Shown in pieces: positions 32,787-40,530 of a DNA stretch of 59,867 nucleotides. The notes below the pieces were generated by a model. That model was not told the origin of the DNA, ran no database searches, and was given only the letters and a program-made list of their open reading frames with translations. Each line of letters opens with the position of its first letter. The first letter of the stretch is position 1. This DNA comes from Thermoleophilia bacterium UBA6103 (lineage in GTDB: Bacteria; Actinomycetota; Thermoleophilia; UBA2241): the NCBI GenBank assembly GCA_002423545.1, contig DIWP01000022.1, forward strand, positions 94,087-153,953, in the 5' to 3' direction. The translations under genes were made by a program, and so were the position numbers.

Positions 32787-32814
32787 CATGTACACTATGG
32801 TCAACCTGTACATG
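32787..32814 (+). promoter_or_regulatory. Operator and promoter of the Phd-like/HicA-like pair
   Basis: CATGTACA and TGTACATG are perfect 8-base inverted arms with a 12-base spacer (centres 20 bases, two turns, apart). Inside the spacer is TATGGT (32796-32801), with TTCAAC (32774-32779) 16 bases before it as a weak -35. A second TATGGT follows at 32818-32823. Such a site over the -10 is what an autoregulating antitoxin needs. Confidence 0.6.
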
Positions 32815-32858
32815 TCGTATGGTTTCGAGGCACACTGATCGAGCACGAGGTGACATCC

Positions 32859-33290
32859 GTGGAGACGTGGCAGATGACCGAGGCGCGGGCGAGATTCCCG
32901 GAGCTGCTCGACAGGGTCCGGGCCGGAGACTGGCAGATGATCGGCAGACGCGGCCGCTGTGAAGGCGTCCTCGCCGACGCCGAGGATCTCGGCCTCCTGC
33001 TGGCACGGTGCTGTCCGTTCGCGCCGCAGGTGTTCGTCGAGGAGGCGGCGGTCGGCATCTACCTCGATGAGCTCGATGTCCACGGCGCTGGAGCCACTCT
33101 CGAAGAAGCCCAGGAGGATCTCATCGATGCCACGCTGGAGTACATCGAGGCGTGGCGCGACCACCTGCATGCCGCCCCGAATCACCGCGAGCACGTCGGC
33201 CATGTGAGACGACTCCAGATGGCCGTAGATCGGGAGGGCATCGCGCGCGTGCTCTTCGGTGCGGAGGGCGCGGCGACGGAGAGCCGGTGA
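32859..33290 (+). CDS. Phd/YefM-like antitoxin
   Basis: The protein has 143 residues. The N-terminal 50 residues (WQMTEARARFPELLDRVRAG then GRCEGVLADAEDLGLLL) follow the Phd/YefM DNA-binding antitoxin pattern. The C-terminal half (YLDELDVHGAGATLEEAQED, LIDATLEYIEAWRDHL) is longer than usual and resembles a HicB-like or toxin-wrapping region. The GTG at 32859 is preceded by GAGG at 32847-32850; a GTG three codons earlier is possible. The TGA overlaps the next gene's GTG, as in typical toxin-antitoxin operons. Confidence 0.7.
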   Translation: METWQMTEARARFPELLDRVRAGDWQMIGRRGRCEGVLADAEDLGLLLARCCPFAPQVFVEEAAVGIYLDELDVHGAGATLEEAQEDLIDATLEYIEAWRDHLHAAPNHREHVGHVRRLQMAVDREGIARVLFGAEGAATESR

Positions 33291-33691
33291 GAGTCGCGCG
33301 ACCGCGAGGTATCCGCCGATTCTGCATGGTCGACGGGTGGCGCTGCTCGTCCGCCGCACCCGGACGGCACACGTCCAAGCACGAGGTGTGGGAGACGACG
33401 CTACCCGGCGGCGATGTGCTGCGCACCGTCATCTCCAAAGGCCGCAGTCCGTACCCGAAAGGCCTGTTCGCCCGCATCCTCAAACGGCAGCTGCGCGTCA
33501 CCGCGTCCCAGTTCTGGCAAGCCGTCGACAGAGGCGTGCCGCCCGACCGTCCTCAGGCGCGCGCCACACGTCCCGGCGGAGAGCCGTTGCCGTACGACCT
33601 GGTGCAGCAGCTTCTGGCGGCCGGCATCGCGCTCGACGAGCTCAGGGGTCTGTCCGCCACCGAGGCGAAACAGCTCCTCGACGGGCGCTGA
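33287..33691 (+). CDS. HicA-like toxin of a toxin-antitoxin pair
   Basis: The 134-residue protein starts with a GTG overlapping the antitoxin stop (GTGA). The segment GRHTSKHEVWETTLPGGDVL, then RTVISKGRSPYPKGLFARIL and RQLRVTASQFWQAV has the order seen in HicA-like translational repressors: a basic SKHE-W strand carrying a candidate catalytic His, a second strand, and a PKGL...IL..L helix. It would cleave mRNA, but the match is by pattern only. About 40 further residues (LPYDLVQQLLAAGIALDELR) form a helical C-terminus. No inactivating lesion is seen. Confidence 0.6.
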   Translation: MRVARPRGIRRFCMVDGWRCSSAAPGRHTSKHEVWETTLPGGDVLRTVISKGRSPYPKGLFARILKRQLRVTASQFWQAVDRGVPPDRPQARATRPGGEPLPYDLVQQLLAAGIALDELRGLSATEAKQLLDGR

Positions 33692-33782
33692 CCGCGCAGC
33701 GGCCGGACGTGCGGCGTGCGGTTCCGCGCCGCGCCGAGGGAGTCGGAGTCGTCACCCGCGCGGCGCCGCGAGCGGGAGAGTG

Positions 33783-34664
<882 letters not shown>

Positions 34665-34669
34665 GGCCG

Positions 34670-35548
34670 TCAGTCTACCAAGCGCCGGCCGGTCTGTGGG
34701 CGGGAGGCGCCGTCCTCCTCGCTGACGGCCCGCACCAGCCGCTCGGCGTCGCGATGGCGAAGGCCGAGACAGATCGTCAGAGCGGCGGCGGCGTCGCGCT
34801 TGCTGAGGCGCTTGCCGAGCAGCGCCCGCGCGGTTTCCGCGGCCGCCTCCTGGTCCACGGCCTGCCGCGCCTCGCCGGGACCGGCGTCTAGCACCAGCGT
34901 GATCTCGCCGCGCACCTCCACATCGGCCGACGAGTATCTGGCCGCGAGCTCGCCGAGGGTGCCGCGATCGACCCCCTCGTGGAGCTTGGTCAGCTCGCGG
35001 CAGACCGCCGCCGCAGCGTCCGGAGCCGGCGCGGCCAGAGCCTCGAGGCTCCGCGCCAGACGGCGCGGCGACTCGAAGGCGACGATCGGCCCGCCCTCGC
35101 GCCGCCAGCGTCGCCACGACTCCTGGAGCAGCGCTCGCCGGCGCGGCAGGTAGCCGACGAAGCGAAAGCCGCCCTCGCCGGCCAGCCCCGATACCACCAG
35201 CGCCGTGATCACCGCCGAGGCTCCCGGCAGGACCACCACGTCGAGGCCCTCCCGTACGGCGTCGGCGACCAGCCGGGCGCCGGGATCGGAGACGAGCGGC
35301 ATGCCGGCGTCGCTCACCAGCGCGACCGTCTCGCCGGCTCGCAGGCGGGCGAGCAGCTGCCCCGCCTTGCCGGCCTCGTTGTGCTCGTGGAAGCTGGTGA
35401 GCGGCGTGTGGATGTCGTGATGGGCCAGCAGCCTGCGCGTGCGCCGTGTGTCTTCGGCGGCGATGAGATCCGCCGTCTGCAGCACCTCGAGCACCCTGAG
35501 CGTCACGTCGCCGAGGTTGCCGATCGGGGTGGCGCAGACGCAGAGCAC
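34670..35548 (-). CDS. rsmI: 16S rRNA (cytidine-1402-2'-O)-methyltransferase
   Basis: The 292-residue protein is a tetrapyrrole-methylase-fold enzyme with VCATPIGNLGDVTLRVLEVL, IAAEDTRRTRRLLAHH, ALVSDAGMPLVSDPG, VVVLPGASAVITALVVSGL, GFRFVGYLPRR and EGVDRGTLGEL. It methylates C1402 at the ribosomal decoding site. The GTG start lies 5 bases after the preceding methyltransferase stop. A -10-like TGGTAGACT at its very 3' end (hexamer 34672-34677) could also drive the next gene. Confidence 0.95.
   Translation of the reverse strand: MLCVCATPIGNLGDVTLRVLEVLQTADLIAAEDTRRTRRLLAHHDIHTPLTSFHEHNEAGKAGQLLARLRAGETVALVSDAGMPLVSDPGARLVADAVREGLDVVVLPGASAVITALVVSGLAGEGGFRFVGYLPRRRALLQESWRRWRREGGPIVAFESPRRLARSLEALAAPAPDAAAAVCRELTKLHEGVDRGTLGELAARYSSADVEVRGEITLVLDAGPGEARQAVDQEAAAETARALLGKRLSKRDAAAALTICLGLRHRDAERLVRAVSEEDGASRPQTGRRLVD
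34672..34677 (-). promoter_or_regulatory. Candidate internal -10 before the homocysteine methyltransferase gene
   Basis: TG-G-TAGACT overlaps the rsmI stop codon and ends 7 bases before the ATG at 34664. With no ribosome site present, this fits a leaderless internal transcript, although translational coupling to rsmI is the alternative. Confidence 0.3.
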
Positions 35549-35553
35549 GGCGG

Positions 35554-36291
35554 CTACTCCGGACGCCGTCCGACGAGCATGATCTCGTATTCATCGAGGT
35601 CGAGCGGACGGCGGCCCCACTCCCCGGCGGTGCCGCCCCAGAGGTGCGTCACCTCCAGACCGGCACAGCGGCAGAGCAGACGCAGCTCCGGTGGCACAAA
35701 GCCGCGCTCGCGGACCTCGACGCTGTGCTCGCCGGCGTCGTCGCGCCAGACCATCTCATTGCGCTCGCACATGGTCATGGGGTCGAAGCGACCGGAGGCG
35801 ACCTCCTGCGGCCCGTGCAGCCGGACCATGCGCAGGGCGCTGAGCACCGTCACGAGGAAGCTGCCGCCGGGCGCGAGCGCCTCGCGGATCGTCTCGAGAA
35901 CGGCGAGCGGCTGCTCGAGGGACTCGTCGCCAGATCCGAGCAGGCCGAAGGCGCCCTCACACAGGCAGATCGCCAGGTCGAAGCGCTCCGGCGAGCGAAA
36001 GGCGGTCGCGTCGGCTTTGATCAGCCGCACGTCCACGGCGGCCGCCTCGGCGGCCGCGGCAGCCTGTGCCAGCATGCCCGCCGAGAGATCGACGCCGGTC
36101 ACGGCGTAGCCGCGCCGGGCGAGCTCCACGGCATGGCGCCCGGTGCCGCAGCCGAGGTCGAGGATACGCGCCGTCGCCGGCGGCGCGAACAGCTCCTCGA
36201 TGAAGTCGACCTCGGCGACGGTGGCGGTCACGAACGGCTCGTCCATGTACCGCGGCGCGTGCCCGTCGAAGAACGCTTCCCACTCGCTCAC
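35554..36291 (-). CDS. SAM-dependent class I methyltransferase
   Basis: The 245-residue protein has Rossmann motif I ILDLGCGTGRHAVELARRG, acidic motif II VTGVDLSAG, LIKADATAF and FDLAICLCEGAFGLL. The target is unknown; the family includes many small-molecule and tRNA methyltransferases. The GTG at 36291 is preceded by AAAGGAGG five bases upstream, the best ribosome site in this neighbourhood, so the longer upstream frame is rejected. It starts the run with rsmI and the homocysteine methyltransferase, separated from ferredoxin by strong hairpins. Confidence 0.87.
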   Translation of the reverse strand: MSEWEAFFDGHAPRYMDEPFVTATVAEVDFIEELFAPPATARILDLGCGTGRHAVELARRGYAVTGVDLSAGMLAQAAAAAEAAAVDVRLIKADATAFRSPERFDLAICLCEGAFGLLGSGDESLEQPLAVLETIREALAPGGSFLVTVLSALRMVRLHGPQEVASGRFDPMTMCERNEMVWRDDAGEHSVEVRERGFVPPELRLLCRCAGLEVTHLWGGTAGEWGRRPLDLDEYEIMLVGRRPE

Positions 36292-36364
36292 ACCCGCCTC
36301 CTTTCGCGGCCGCACGGCGTCCCCGCGCCCGACATCAACGTCGGACCGTGCGGAGAGACAGCAA

Positions 36365-36392
36365 GGGGGCGGGCCCGGACGGGCCCGCCCCC
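36365..36392 (-). terminator. GC-only hairpin downstream of ferredoxin
   Basis: GGGGGCGGGCCC and GGGCCCGCCCCC form a perfect 12-base stem around a 4-base loop, followed on the minus strand by only TTGCT. It lies 40 bases after the ferredoxin stop and before the methyltransferase gene. Confidence 0.75.
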
Positions 36393-36409
36393 CACTGAAG
36401 ACCTCTCAG

Positions 36410-36429
36410 ACCGGTACCGCGGTACCGGT
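36410..36429 (-). terminator. 20-base perfect palindrome after ferredoxin stop
   Basis: ACCGGTACCGCGGTACCGGT is fully self-complementary and begins 3 bases past the ferredoxin stop codon. As RNA it folds into an 8-base stem with a CGCG loop. Together with the next hairpin it makes a double structure protecting or ending the short ferredoxin transcript. A protein-binding site is an alternative. Confidence 0.6.
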
Positions 36430-36431
36430 GC

Positions 36432-36605
36432 TCAGTCGGCCGGGACGATCGCGTCGTTGGGACACGAGTCGACGCACGTACCGCAGTCGTCGCACTTCTC
36501 CGGGTCGATCTCGTAGATCTCGTCGCCCTCGGAGATGGCTTCATTCGGGCACTCGTCGATGCATGCGCCGCATGCCAGGCAATCTTCGGTGATCTTGTAG
36601 GCCAT
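36432..36605 (-). CDS. 2x[4Fe-4S] ferredoxin
   Basis: The 57-residue bacterial-type ferredoxin has two cluster motifs, CLACGACIDECP and CDDCGTCVDSCP, with all eight Cys present. It carries single electrons between oxidoreductases in the cytoplasm and is frequent in anaerobes. The ATG at 36605 has GGAG close upstream; a longer frame adds Arg-rich residues and is rejected. It appears to be transcribed on its own and is closely followed by two hairpins. Confidence 0.96.
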   Translation of the reverse strand: MAYKITEDCLACGACIDECPNEAISEGDEIYEIDPEKCDDCGTCVDSCPNDAIVPAD

Positions 36606-36748
36606 CGCTCCTCTGCTTCGTCGTCTGGCTGCGCGGCAAGCCACACCTGTCGCGCGGGGACTGCCCGTGTATTACGCACGAGCCCGGCACGTGTTGTCAA
36701 GAACGGTCCGCGCGAGCCGCGGTCGGCGGCGCTCTGCAGGGCCGATGG

Positions 36749-37714
36749 TCAACCGCTCTCCAGCAGCTCGGTGTACGCCAGAGCGGCGGCGCCGATCACG
36801 CCGGCGTGGGCACGGAACTGGGCCGCGAGGATCCGCACCTGGTCGCGCTGCGGGACCAGCGCCTTGCGTGCCACCGCCCGCCGCGCCGGTTCCAGCAGCA
36901 GGTCGCCGGCCTCGGAGACGCTGCCGCCGACCACCACCAACTCCGGGTTGAAGATGTTCACGAGGTTGACGATGCCGATCCCGAGCAGGGCGCCGACCTC
37001 TTCATAGACGGCGACCGCCGCCGGATCGCCGGCGCGCGCCAGGCGCGTCAGCAGAACGCCGTCGACGGTCTCGCCGGCGACCGCCGCTTCGGCCAGCGCC
37101 CGGTCGGACCCGGCGGCGGCCAGCGCCTCGGCGCGGCGGTCGAGCACCGAGCCGGAGACCAGCGCCTCCAGGCAGCCCCGACCCGGGCAGCTGCCGCTGC
37201 ACGGCGGACCGTCGACCTCGATGACCATGTGGCCGAGTTCGCCGGCGGCGCCGCTGAAGCCGCGGTACGGCTGCCCGGCGGCGATGATGCCGCCGCCGAT
37301 ACCGGTGCCGAGCGTGAGCATGAGCATGTCGCGGGTGCCGCGCCCGGCTCCGAAGCGGTGCTCGGCGATACACGCCACGGTGGCATCGTTGTCGATCGCC
37401 ACCGGCAGCTCGAAGCGCCTTCGCAGCTCGTCGCGCAGCGCGAAGTCGCGCAGCGGCAGATGCGTCGACTCGACGATGCGGCCGCTGGGGTAGTCGACCA
37501 TCGAGGCGGTGCCGACGCCGATGGCGGCCACCGGTCCCACGTCGGCGATGACCGCCTCGACCTCTTCGCAGAGACGCTCGAAACAGGCCTCGGCCGACTC
37601 GGTCGCCGTCGGCGCCAGCCGCAGTGCCTGCACCTCCATGTCGCCGGACACGCAGGCCACGGCGACCTTGGTGCCGCCGATGTCGACGGCGGCGATGAGG
37701 GGGTCCCTGCCCAT
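36749..37714 (-). CDS. ROK-family sugar kinase (glucokinase-like)
   Basis: The 321-residue protein has ATP-binding IAAVDIGGTKVAVACVSG, the sugar-site VAIDNDATVACIAEHRFG, LTLGTGIGGGII, the Glu and His of GAAGELGHMVIEVDGPP, and the zinc motif CSGSCPGRGCLEAL of ROK proteins. NPELVVVGGSV lies near the end. It probably phosphorylates glucose or a related hexose. ROK repressors carry an N-terminal helix-turn-helix, which is absent here, so this is a kinase. The ATG at 37714 lacks a ribosome site; the upstream frame overlaps the divergent gene and is rejected. Confidence 0.92.
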   Translation of the reverse strand: MGRDPLIAAVDIGGTKVAVACVSGDMEVQALRLAPTATESAEACFERLCEEVEAVIADVGPVAAIGVGTASMVDYPSGRIVESTHLPLRDFALRDELRRRFELPVAIDNDATVACIAEHRFGAGRGTRDMLMLTLGTGIGGGIIAAGQPYRGFSGAAGELGHMVIEVDGPPCSGSCPGRGCLEALVSGSVLDRRAEALAAAGSDRALAEAAVAGETVDGVLLTRLARAGDPAAVAVYEEVGALLGIGIVNLVNIFNPELVVVGGSVSEAGDLLLEPARRAVARKALVPQRDQVRILAAQFRAHAGVIGAAALAYTELLESG

Positions 37715-37750
37715 GATCGCCGCTACCCTACCACGGTGTACACTGTGTCG
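37715..37750. promoter_or_regulatory. Overlapping divergent promoters of ROK kinase and LCP genes
   Basis: Only 36 bases separate the two start codons. On the plus strand TACACT (37739-37744) ends 6 bases before the LCP ATG, predicting a leaderless mRNA. On the minus strand TAGGGT (37725-37730) ends 10 bases before the ROK ATG. Each promoter must extend into the other gene, so the two polymerases would compete. Confidence 0.55.
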
Positions 37751-38851
37751 ATGTCCGACGACAGATCTTCTCGTCGAGAGTACAAGACGTATCGCTCCAA
37801 CCCCGCCGCCGCCCGCGTCCGCGCACGCGACCGCGAGCTGATGGGCGAGGCCCAGCCGCGCCCCGGCTCCGATGCGGGCGACCGTGCGTTCCCCAAGCCG
37901 AAGTCGAAGCGTCGCCGGCCGCGCGCGGCCGGCGGCTCGCGACGCCGCGTCACCGTCCGCCGCGTCGTCCTGGTCGCCGGTCTGCTTCTCCTCGCCGCCC
38001 TCGTCGGCGTCGGTATCTGGGGCTTCATCGGCTTCCGTACCCTGGACAAGGCGGTCGCCAAGTCCAACGCCCGCATCACCCCCGAGACCGAGGCCGCCCT
38101 GACGCCCGACTCGGGCAGCATCTTCTCGACGCCCACCACTATCCTCATCCTCGGCGTGGACAAGCGCGGCAACGACCCCGGTCGCTCGGACTCGATGATG
38201 CTGCTGCGCTCGGATCCGGACACCAGGACGTTCTCCCAGCTCTCCATCGCCCGGGACATGTGGGTGAGCATCCCCGGTCACGGCACGGGCAAGATCAATA
38301 CCGCCTACTTCTGGGGTGGCCTGCCGCTGGCCATCGAGACCGTCGAGGACTTCACCGGCGTCCCCGTCAACCACGTGGTGCTGATGAAGCTCAACAACTT
38401 CCCGCGCCTTATCGACGCCGTCGGCGGCATCGAGATCGACGTCCCCAAAGACATCTCGTCGTGGTACTCGGGCGGCAAGACCGTGACGTTCAAGAAGGGC
38501 GTCAACCACATGGACGGCACCGAGGCGATGATCTACGCGCGCATCCGCGCCGTCGACGACGACTTCCGCCGTCAAGCCCGCCAGCAGCAGGTCACCCAGG
38601 CCCTGCAGCAGAAGCTCACCGCCAAAGGCAGCGTCTGGCGCCTCCCGCAGCTCGGCAGCGAGGTGATGCGCAGCCTCACGACCGATCTGACCACCTGGGA
38701 GCTCACCCAGCTCGTCTGGCGCAAGTGGCGCGCCGGAGAGACGCAGCGAGCGATCATGAAGGGCACGCCCGCCTGGCGCGACGGTCAGGCGGTCGTCATC
38801 TCAGACAAGCAGGCGAACCTGCAGCTCATCGAGGAGTTCCTGGGCGACTGA
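37751..38851 (+). CDS. LytR-CpsA-Psr (LCP) family cell-wall ligase
   Basis: The 366-residue protein has a cytoplasmic basic N-terminus of about 70 residues (KPKSKRRRPRAAGGSRRR) and one membrane span (VVLVAGLLLLAALVGVGIWG). The LCP domain follows at about 125-290: ILILGVDKRGNDPGRSDSMM, SIARDMWVSIPGHGTGKINT, NHVVLMKLNNFPRLIDAVGG and IYARIRAVDDDFRRQARQQQ. The Arg and Asp residues that bind the polyprenyl pyrophosphate are present. It attaches glycopolymers to peptidoglycan outside the membrane. A leaderless promoter (TACACT) precedes the ATG, and no ribosome site is seen. Confidence 0.93.
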   Translation: MSDDRSSRREYKTYRSNPAAARVRARDRELMGEAQPRPGSDAGDRAFPKPKSKRRRPRAAGGSRRRVTVRRVVLVAGLLLLAALVGVGIWGFIGFRTLDKAVAKSNARITPETEAALTPDSGSIFSTPTTILILGVDKRGNDPGRSDSMMLLRSDPDTRTFSQLSIARDMWVSIPGHGTGKINTAYFWGGLPLAIETVEDFTGVPVNHVVLMKLNNFPRLIDAVGGIEIDVPKDISSWYSGGKTVTFKKGVNHMDGTEAMIYARIRAVDDDFRRQARQQQVTQALQQKLTAKGSVWRLPQLGSEVMRSLTTDLTTWELTQLVWRKWRAGETQRAIMKGTPAWRDGQAVVISDKQANLQLIEEFLGD

Positions 38852-38855
38852 GGCC

Positions 38856-38928
38856 GGGCTGTCGCGACCGCCCCGGTATCGGGAGCCGGGTCGCGACCGG
38901 ACGCGTATCGGGAGCCGGGCCGCGACCG
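38856..38928. repeat. Tandem repeat of about 29 bases between LCP gene and truA
   Basis: TATCGGGAGCCGGG(T/C)CGCGACCG occurs at 38877-38899 and 38906-38928, with a partial copy ending at 38870. The repeats fill the gap between convergent genes and can form short GC stems, so they may serve as a bidirectional terminator. Confidence 0.7.
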
Positions 38929-38936
38929 CTCCGGCG

Positions 38937-39737
38937 TCAGTACGCGACGCGGATCAGCGCCAGGCCTCTGGCCGGCGCCGTCTGACCCATGCGGCGGCGC
39001 TCGCCGGAGGCCAGCGCCGCCTCGACGTCGGCGCACGTCATGCGTCCCTGCGCCACATCGACCATGGTCCCGACGGCGATCCTGACCATGGTGTGCAGAA
39101 AGCCCGACGCCGTGATCTCGAAGCGCAGCAGGCCGCTGCCGGCGTCGCCCGGCGTCTGAGGCACCTCGGCCGCGTCGTCGCAGCAGCCCCCCTCACCGCG
39201 CCGCCAGGCGGCGGAGGTCACCTCGCGTACGCAGTGGTGGTACAGGTGCGCCGACGCTGTACAGGCCGCCCAGTCGCGGCGGCCCACGAAGAGCGCCGCC
39301 GCCTCTTCCAGGGCAGCGGCGTCCAGAGCGCCGCGGACCTGCCACGCGTAGCGCCGCTCGCGTACGGGACACGGCACCCCGTGCCACACCCGGTAGCGAT
39401 ACGTCCTCGCGCGGGCCGCACGGGCGTTGAAGCCGGCCGGCGCCGGCGACACGGCCGTCACGGCCACGTCCTGAGGCAGCAGTGAGTTGAGCGACAGCAG
39501 CAGGCGCCGCGGTGCGATCGCCGCCGCCACCGCCGAGGTCGTGTCGAACGACGCCACCTGGCCCCACGCGTGCACGCCGGCATCGGTCCGGCCGGCGACC
39601 CGCAACCGGACCGCCTCGCGCAGGACGGTCGAAAGTGCCGCCTCCACTTCGGCCTGCACGGTCCGCAGGCCGGGCTGACGCGCCCACCCGTGGAAGTCGG
39701 TGCCGTCGTACTGCAGATCGAGCCGCCACGCGGTCAT
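38937..39737 (-). CDS. truA: tRNA pseudouridine(38-40) synthase
   Basis: The 266-residue protein has WRLDLQYDGTDFHGWARQPG, catalytic Asp in VAGRTDAGVHAWGQVASF, ARTYRYRVWHG and SGFLHTMVRIAVGTMVDVAQ. It modifies uridines in the anticodon stem-loop of many tRNAs. Its ATG overlaps the ecfT stop by one base (TGATG). The run rplQ-ecfA-ecfT-truA is a classic extension of the ribosomal alpha operon in Gram-positives. A short insertion, GEGGCCDDAAEVPQTPGDAG, lies near residue 185. Confidence 0.96.
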   Translation of the reverse strand: MTAWRLDLQYDGTDFHGWARQPGLRTVQAEVEAALSTVLREAVRLRVAGRTDAGVHAWGQVASFDTTSAVAAAIAPRRLLLSLNSLLPQDVAVTAVSPAPAGFNARAARARTYRYRVWHGVPCPVRERRYAWQVRGALDAAALEEAAALFVGRRDWAACTASAHLYHHCVREVTSAAWRRGEGGCCDDAAEVPQTPGDAGSGLLRFEITASGFLHTMVRIAVGTMVDVAQGRMTCADVEAALASGERRRMGQTAPARGLALIRVAY

Positions 39738-40525
39738 CAGATCACCGCCGCCACGCCGATCGCCGCCGCCACGATCACACCGAGCACGGCGTCCCGCCGG
39801 CCGGCCCGCAACGGGTGCAGCCGGGTGCGCCGCTGGCCCGGCTCGTAGCAGCGGGCCTCCATCGCCAGAGCCAGCTCGTCGGCACGCCGGAAGCTGATGA
39901 TGAAGAGCGGTACCAGCACCGGCACCAGCGCCCTGGCGCGACGGATGGGCCCCCCGTGCGAGAAGTCGGCGCCACGCGCCCGCTGGGCCATCATGATGGA
40001 CTGCACCTCGGCCAGCAGGGTCGGGATGAAGCGCAGGGCGATGGTCACCATCACCGCCAGCTCCTCGGTCGGCACGCGGATCGCTCTAAGCGGCCGCAAC
40101 AGCCAGGCCAGCCCATCGGTGAGCGGGATCGGCGGCGTGGTCACCGTCAACAGCAGTCCGATCACGACCAGGACCACCAGCCGCACGCTGAGCAGCCCGG
40201 CAGTCTCCAGTCCCTCCCGAGTGATGCGCAGGGGACCGAGCTCGGCGAGCGGCTCCCCCCGGGCGAAGAACAGCTGCGCCACGAACGTGAGGACGAGCAG
40301 CCAGACGAGCGGCTTGAGGCCACGCCAGACGAACGACGGCGGCACACGGCTCACCACCAGACCCACAGCCGCCAGGGTTGCGTAGACCGCCAGCGCCGCC
40401 CACGCGTCGCGTGTGAACAGGGCGATCGCCAGCGCTACGGTGGCCACGATCTTGGCGCGCGGATCGAGCCGGTGCAGCCAGGAGTCACCGGGGAAGTACT
40501 GACCTATCGTCGGTCCCCTGCCCAC
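39737..40525 (-). CDS. ecfT: Energy-coupling factor transporter transmembrane protein EcfT
   Basis: The 262-residue membrane protein has about five to six helices and starts GQYFPGDSWLHRLDPRAKIV, the usual EcfT opening. The coupling helices carry the Ala-Arg-Gly signatures QRARGADF and EARCYEPGQRRTRL (ARG/ARC type), which contact the ATPases. It joins interchangeable vitamin or metal-binding S components to the ATP-driven motor. No S component gene is in the window. It lies 5 bases downstream of the fused ATPase gene. Confidence 0.92.
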   Translation of the reverse strand: MGRGPTIGQYFPGDSWLHRLDPRAKIVATVALAIALFTRDAWAALAVYATLAAVGLVVSRVPPSFVWRGLKPLVWLLVLTFVAQLFFARGEPLAELGPLRITREGLETAGLLSVRLVVLVVIGLLLTVTTPPIPLTDGLAWLLRPLRAIRVPTEELAVMVTIALRFIPTLLAEVQSIMMAQRARGADFSHGGPIRRARALVPVLVPLFIISFRRADELALAMEARCYEPGQRRTRLHPLRAGRRDAVLGVIVAAAIGVAAVI

Positions 40526-40530
40526 GCGGA

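Noticed and set aside
36749..38575. 608-codon minus-strand frame merging ROK kinase with upstream sequence
   Set aside because: The first 287 codons lie antisense to the LCP gene. The ROK core starts at 37714.
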